A DNA stretch of 36,705 nt from NCBI GenBank assembly GCA_964649515.1, contig CAZYPV010000031.1, forward strand, positions 1 through 36,705, in the 5' to 3' direction. Below the pieces are notes generated by a model. It did not search any database and was not told the DNA's origin. It saw only the letters and a program-made list of their open reading frames with translations. The stretch is from CALKGK01 sp964649515. GTDB lineage: Bacteria; Bacteroidota; Bacteroidia; Flavobacteriales_D; Sanyastnellaceae. This document shows positions 33,580 to 36,705 of the stretch, piece after piece; position 1 is the first letter of the stretch, and every line of letters begins with the position of its first letter. The position numbers and the translations under genes were made by a program.

Positions 33580-34125
33580 ATGAGACATCTTATGAAACAA
33601 ACGCTAATTGCCCTGTTGAGCATCTTTACCCTCGGAAGCGTGCTCACAGGATGTATTTTTATTGAAGAAATGGAATACGGTCCGCATGGCCGAGATGGAA
33701 AAGCTTATTTCGGTATTGACTACGATACTTTTGAACCTTACAGCTACTGGGACAACAACCCATCCCTTCCTAATAACCCGTGGTTTGGTGAGATGTACCG
33801 AAGCCATCAAGGAACTTTTGACTTTGAATACTTCATCAACCAAAACGAATATTGGTATGGAACTTACACCCTACGAGTAAACAGAGGTACTCCTGGTCAA
33901 CCCAACAATGTACCCGGACTGGACGGAAACGACACCTATCTGCTGCTCATCTGCAATCGAAATGGGTTTTATTTTGAAGACTGGGAAAACTGCGCTTGCA
34001 CCAGATCTACTTCTGAGGATGAACAAGTCATTGAAATGGATCACGGTGATTACAAGTTCACCATAAAAATGAAAAAAACCACAGTGCGAGAACGAACTCC
34101 TCTTGGTACTAACAAGCTACAGTAA
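33580..34125 (+). CDS. Small lipoprotein of unknown function
   Basis: The product is about 181 residues from the ATG at 33580 (or 177 from the ATG at 33592). The sequence MKQTLIALLSIFTLGSVLTGC is a lipoprotein signal peptide with lipobox LTGC, so the protein should be anchored in the envelope. The mature part is rich in Tyr, Trp, Asn and Asp (for example YSYWDNNPSLPNNPWFGEMY) and beta-like, with a CNRNG and a CAC motif that could form a disulfide. The frame is open further upstream but the longer form lacks a sensible signal peptide. It is divergent from the MFS gene and closed by a strong terminator, so it is a single-gene unit. I recognise no named family. Confidence 0.8.
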   Translation: MRHLMKQTLIALLSIFTLGSVLTGCIFIEEMEYGPHGRDGKAYFGIDYDTFEPYSYWDNNPSLPNNPWFGEMYRSHQGTFDFEYFINQNEYWYGTYTLRVNRGTPGQPNNVPGLDGNDTYLLLICNRNGFYFEDWENCACTRSTSEDEQVIEMDHGDYKFTIKMKKTTVRERTPLGTNKLQ

Positions 34126-34127
34126 AG

Positions 34128-34150
34128 AAAGCCCTTCGGGGCTTTTTTTT
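34128..34150 (+). terminator. Rho-independent terminator of the lipoprotein gene
   Basis: AAAGCCC (34128-34134) and GGGCTTT (34139-34145) form a 7-bp stem closed by a TTCG tetraloop and followed by a T run to 34150. It begins 2 bases after the stop codon. Confidence 0.93.
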
Positions 34151-34222
34151 ACGCTAATATTTGAATCATTAAGCTCTAGGAAAAATAATCGATCCGCATA
34201 AAAAAAACATGCCCGTCCCGGG

Positions 34223-34245
34223 CCCCACCCTAGCCCCCCACCCCC
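34223..34245 (-). other. Predicted G-quadruplex-forming tract
   Basis: On the plus strand there are four C runs: 34223-34226, 34228-34230, 34234-34239 and 34241-34245. The minus strand therefore reads G5-T-G6-CTA-G3-T-G4, which meets the standard G3+N1-7 rule for an intramolecular quadruplex. It lies in the 250-base gap between the lipoprotein terminator and the MOSC gene, about 155 bases upstream of the MOSC start. The rest of that gap is AT-rich and holds no gene. Confidence 0.65.
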
Positions 34246-34387
34246 AACCTGCCAACCAGCAAAACGAATGTAACTCAAACACCAAACCAAGGCACAAGAA
34301 CTTTGCGACTGCAACAAGATCTTTTGTCTCTGTAAGAGCCTACGTCACTTCCTCACCTTCAAAACAAAAATTCCAAACCCAATTCCA

Positions 34388-34395
34388 TAAATTTG
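34388..34395 (+). promoter_or_regulatory. -7 promoter element of the MOSC gene
   Basis: TAAATTTG is a full match to TAnnTTTG and ends 5 bases before the ATG at 34401. No TTTG is seen at the expected -33 distance. Confidence 0.4.
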
Positions 34396-34400
34396 AAGCT

Positions 34401-35000
34401 ATGGAATTCACCCTCGCCGCTGAAGGCACTTTGACCCGACTCTTTGCCAACGATCGAGATAAGCAATTACCCACCTACCCTTTCCAAGCATTGGATGTAG
34501 AGCTCCCCGGCATTATTCAGGACCGACACCACGGTTTCGAAAAAGGGGCAGGAGCTCGTGAAAAAGCCTTGTACAAAAGAGGAGCCGAGATCAAAAACCA
34601 CCGTTCTTGGTCGGCGCTATCGGAAGAAGAACTGCTCTTGATCGAACAGAAGATGGGTATTTCAAATCTTGACCCGGGATTAATTGGTGCCAACTTGATG
34701 TTCAAAGGGATTCCCAATTTCACTCAAATTCCGCCGCTTTCCCGTTTGAAGATGGGCGATGTGGTGCTGGTAGTTTATGAAGAGAATTACCCCTGCCACC
34801 TCCCTCAGCCTTACATCGAGGAGGCTTTTGGAGGAAAAACGAAGGTTCCGTTTTCGAAAGCGGGTATGGGGCTTCGCGGACTCGTAGGTTGGGTGGAACA
34901 CGAAGGAATTCTTCGCCCAGAAACAAAAGTGGAACTCTTTGTACCGAAATTTTATAAAAGCTTGACCGCTAATTCTTGGTTGAAATCTGAAAAGACCTGA
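34401..35000 (+). CDS. MOSC-domain protein
   Basis: The product is about 199 residues from the ATG at 34401. The frame is open back to 34209, but that extension is a proline-rich by-product of the C-rich tract and carries no domain. MOSC domains occur at the C-terminus of molybdenum cofactor sulfurases and in stand-alone proteins that handle sulfur on molybdenum or related centres. The segments GIIQDRHHGFEKGAG, GLIGANLMFKGIPNFTQIPPLSRLKMGDVVLVV and the Cys of NYPCHLPQPYIE fit the core, with the cysteine as the usual reactive residue. The partner and substrate are unknown, since no molybdenum enzyme is encoded nearby. A 138-residue protein gene starts 10 bases downstream. Confidence 0.8.
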   Translation: MEFTLAAEGTLTRLFANDRDKQLPTYPFQALDVELPGIIQDRHHGFEKGAGAREKALYKRGAEIKNHRSWSALSEEELLLIEQKMGISNLDPGLIGANLMFKGIPNFTQIPPLSRLKMGDVVLVVYEENYPCHLPQPYIEEAFGGKTKVPFSKAGMGLRGLVGWVEHEGILRPETKVELFVPKFYKSLTANSWLKSEKT

Positions 35001-35010
35001 CCTTTGTTGT

Positions 35011-35427
35011 ATGGCAATGAGGAGCTATCCCATAAAAATACTCTTGGCTTGGGGTGAAGCCATTTCGGGCAATGTGGAAATTCGCAATTGGTTGATGAAA
35101 AACGGCTTTGAAGAACTGGGGGTGTTTTGCTTTGCCCTAAGAAATAAAGACGAAGCGCGAAAATGGTTGATGGACAACAAGCACCCCGAACTCATGGCGC
35201 TCATCAATGGCGCTGAAGGGAATCCCTCTGCCCTGCTTTGGCTCAAAAACAACAACTTCATCTTGCTCCACACGATGGCACTTGCCGTGGATAACGACGA
35301 CGATGCACTTCGTCAGCTCATGAACTTGGAAGAAAAAGAATGGGCCGGTTTGGCTCTAAAAATGCGCGCGGTGAAGAACAGCATTGAGTGGGATAATAAC
35401 GATGTGCATAAAATCTCCAGAGACTGA
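35011..35427 (+). CDS. Conserved-looking helical protein of unknown function
   Basis: The 138-residue product (or 136 from the second ATG) is predicted largely helical and cytoplasmic, with no signal peptide. Three short ankyrin-like or HEAT-like repeats are suggested by recurring WL phrases: NWLMKNGFEELGVFCFALRN, KWLMDNKHPELMALINGAEG and LWLKNNNFILLHTMALAVDN. The end, EWDNNDVHKISRD, is charged. I recall similar sequences from other Bacteroidota but no function. It begins 10 bases after the MOSC gene, so the two are probably cotranscribed, and it ends 6 bases from the convergent peptidase gene with no room for a terminator between. Confidence 0.78.
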   Translation: MAMRSYPIKILLAWGEAISGNVEIRNWLMKNGFEELGVFCFALRNKDEARKWLMDNKHPELMALINGAEGNPSALLWLKNNNFILLHTMALAVDNDDDALRQLMNLEEKEWAGLALKMRAVKNSIEWDNNDVHKISRD

Positions 35428-35433
35428 AGCCGA

Positions 35434-36663
35434 TCAAACCTTCCCTCCGTAAGTCAAGGAGCTTAAAACCTTCGGATCAAACATTTCATTGGCCAAGCTC
35501 AAAATCTCTTTCGAGGTCAAACGCTCGATTTTTGCATACACTTCCTGCAAAGAATCTACCCGATCGTAAAGCATGAAGCTCTTTCCTAAACCCAACATGG
35601 TTCCAGATCCGCTTTCCTGTGAAAGGGCGATTTGTCCCATCAATTGTTGTTTGGCCTGATGCAACTGCGTAGCGCTCATTTCTTTTTCGCGAAGCAAGGT
35701 CAACTCCCGATCTACCAATTTCTTGGTGCGGTTAAAGAACTTGGGATCGGTGCCCAAATACACTTGAAAAACGCCGGTGTCTGAATAGCTGTGGTACGAC
35801 GATTCAATGTTGTATGCATAACCATACTTCTCACGAATGCGCAGGTTGAGTCGCGAATTCATGGCTGGTCCGCCCAAATAATTATTGAGCAAAATCATGC
35901 CCGTGCGCTTGGGGTCGGCATGGCTGTAACTCACTCCTCCAAGAACGTAGTGCATTTGAAAGGTATCGCGTTCTGCGGCGATGTGCCTTGGAATGTAATC
36001 ATCGAACGGCAGTCGTTTTCCAACACTTGCCTCACTTTGAAAAGCGCCCAAATACTTTTCGCAAAGGCGCTTTACTTTTTTGGCTGAAGTCATTCCCACG
36101 GAGCTGAACACGATTTGGTCTGTGCGGTACCTTCGCCCCATAAATTCAAAAATGTCTTCACGCCCAAGCTGACGAACACTCTCTTCCGTGCCGAGGATGT
36201 TCCGTCCAATGGGGTGCCCTTCAAAAATTTGTTCTTCGAAATCGTCGAAAATTTGCTCTCCCGGACTGTCCAAATACGAATTGATCTCATCCACAATCAC
36301 ATCCTTTTCTTTGTTGATCTCCTTTTCTGGGAAGATGGAATTGAAGGTGATGTCGGCAATCAGTTCGAGTGCGCGTTCGAAGTGCTGTTCCATCATCGAA
36401 GCGTACACCCAGGTTTCTTCCTTCGTGGTGTAGGCGTTGATTTCTGCTCCCACGCTGTCTAAGCGACTCAAGATGTGGAAGGCCTTTCTCTTCTGGGTTC
36501 CTTTGAAAATCGAATGCTCGATGAAATGCGCCAAGCCTTGTTGGTGTTCCAATTCATCTCTCGATCCCGCGTTGATAATGAGTCCGCAATGGCTCACTTC
36601 TCGTGGTGTTTGACGATGAATAACGCGGATCCCGTTGGGAAGAGTGAAGGTGTAGAATTCCAT
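35434..36663 (-). CDS. M16-family zinc metallopeptidase
   Basis: The 409-residue protein has the inverted zinc motif HFIEH (His46, Glu49, His50) and the distal ligand Glu126 in DVIVDEINSY, the HxxEH-x(75-76)-E pattern of active M16 peptidases such as processing peptidase beta and PqqL-like enzymes. The C-terminal half (from about 215) is the second, non-catalytic M16 domain with YVLGGVSYSHADPKRTGMILLNNYLGG and LRIREKYGYAYNIESSYHSY. No signal peptide is present, so it should act in the cytoplasm on peptides. Length is that of a one-chain two-domain member (about 410-420). A full -7 promoter element lies 8 bases before the start. Confidence 0.94.
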   Translation of the reverse strand: MEFYTFTLPNGIRVIHRQTPREVSHCGLIINAGSRDELEHQQGLAHFIEHSIFKGTQKRKAFHILSRLDSVGAEINAYTTKEETWVYASMMEQHFERALELIADITFNSIFPEKEINKEKDVIVDEINSYLDSPGEQIFDDFEEQIFEGHPIGRNILGTEESVRQLGREDIFEFMGRRYRTDQIVFSSVGMTSAKKVKRLCEKYLGAFQSEASVGKRLPFDDYIPRHIAAERDTFQMHYVLGGVSYSHADPKRTGMILLNNYLGGPAMNSRLNLRIREKYGYAYNIESSYHSYSDTGVFQVYLGTDPKFFNRTKKLVDRELTLLREKEMSATQLHQAKQQLMGQIALSQESGSGTMLGLGKSFMLYDRVDSLQEVYAKIERLTSKEILSLANEMFDPKVLSSLTYGGKV

Positions 36664-36671
36664 AGCGGGTG

Positions 36672-36679
36672 CAAAGATA
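36672..36679 (-). promoter_or_regulatory. -7 promoter element of the M16 peptidase gene
   Basis: On the minus strand this reads TATCTTTG, a full match to TAnnTTTG, ending 8 bases before the ATG at 36663. The -33 region lies at the very edge of the window and shows no clear TTTG. Confidence 0.45.
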
Positions 36680-36705
36680 GTGCTTCGCGATGGGGAAATG
36701 ATTTT

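Noticed and set aside
34209..34400. 64-codon N-terminal extension of the MOSC protein
   Set aside because: It is translated from a C-rich non-coding tract and carries no domain. The ATG at 34401 opens the recognisable protein.

Overview
The window looks like a chromosomal segment of a marine-type Bacteroidota, most probably Flavobacteriales or a close relative. The evidence is five secreted proteins with type IX secretion system (T9SS) C-terminal sorting domains, a PorP/SprF-family protein, a DUF3078 outer-membrane protein, an HYC_CC_PP-type protein, several TAnnTTTG promoter elements and the absence of clear Shine-Dalgarno sequences. No tRNA, rRNA, CRISPR array, transposase or phage gene was seen. 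One 100-N assembly gap lies at 32096-32195.

Layout. (1) 1-8746: a small secreted protein, a 2354-residue multidomain surface protein (CUB-like, PKD-like and P-domain-like regions, about 15 cadherin/Ig-like repeats, calcium-binding DxDGDG repeats, type B T9SS sorting domain) and a PorP/SprF protein, closely spaced as an operon. (2) 8840-10847: two overlapping bacterial PH-domain membrane proteins (YdbS/YdbT type). (3) 10932-13613: a probable copper module made of an HYC_CC_PP-like protein, an MbnP-like protein carrying a T9SS sorting domain, and an MbnH-like di-haem peroxidase lipoprotein. (4) 13775-20092: a secreted vanadium-haloperoxidase-like enzyme with five Ig-like repeats, then an IgGFc-binding-like surface protein. 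(5) 20144-24754: a BaiN/HI0933-type flavoprotein, a tandem Spy/CpxP-like chaperone, an NAPE-PLD-like metallo-hydrolase and the SelO protein AMPylase. (6) 24774-29507: mostly minus-strand genes, including a VOC protein, FabD, a Cys/Gly-rich T9SS cargo and a DUF3078 porin-like protein, with two small plus-strand genes between them. (7) 29556-32076, minus strand: an ECF sigma factor overlapping a tiny protein, followed by two mechanosensitive-channel-type proteins. (8) 32196-36705: a 70% GC hairpin next to the gap, an MFS transporter, a lipoprotein, a MOSC protein, a 138-residue protein and an M16 peptidase.

The main theme is cell-surface biology. Adhesin-like cargo and T9SS components sit beside peroxide-using surface enzymes and a copper module whose two partners both carry signals for the outer surface. 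The most interesting items are that surface-directed MbnP/MbnH pair, the secreted haloperoxidase beside it, the sigma factor/tiny protein/channel operon, the GC-rich nested hairpin abutting the assembly gap, and a G-quadruplex-forming tract upstream of the MOSC gene.
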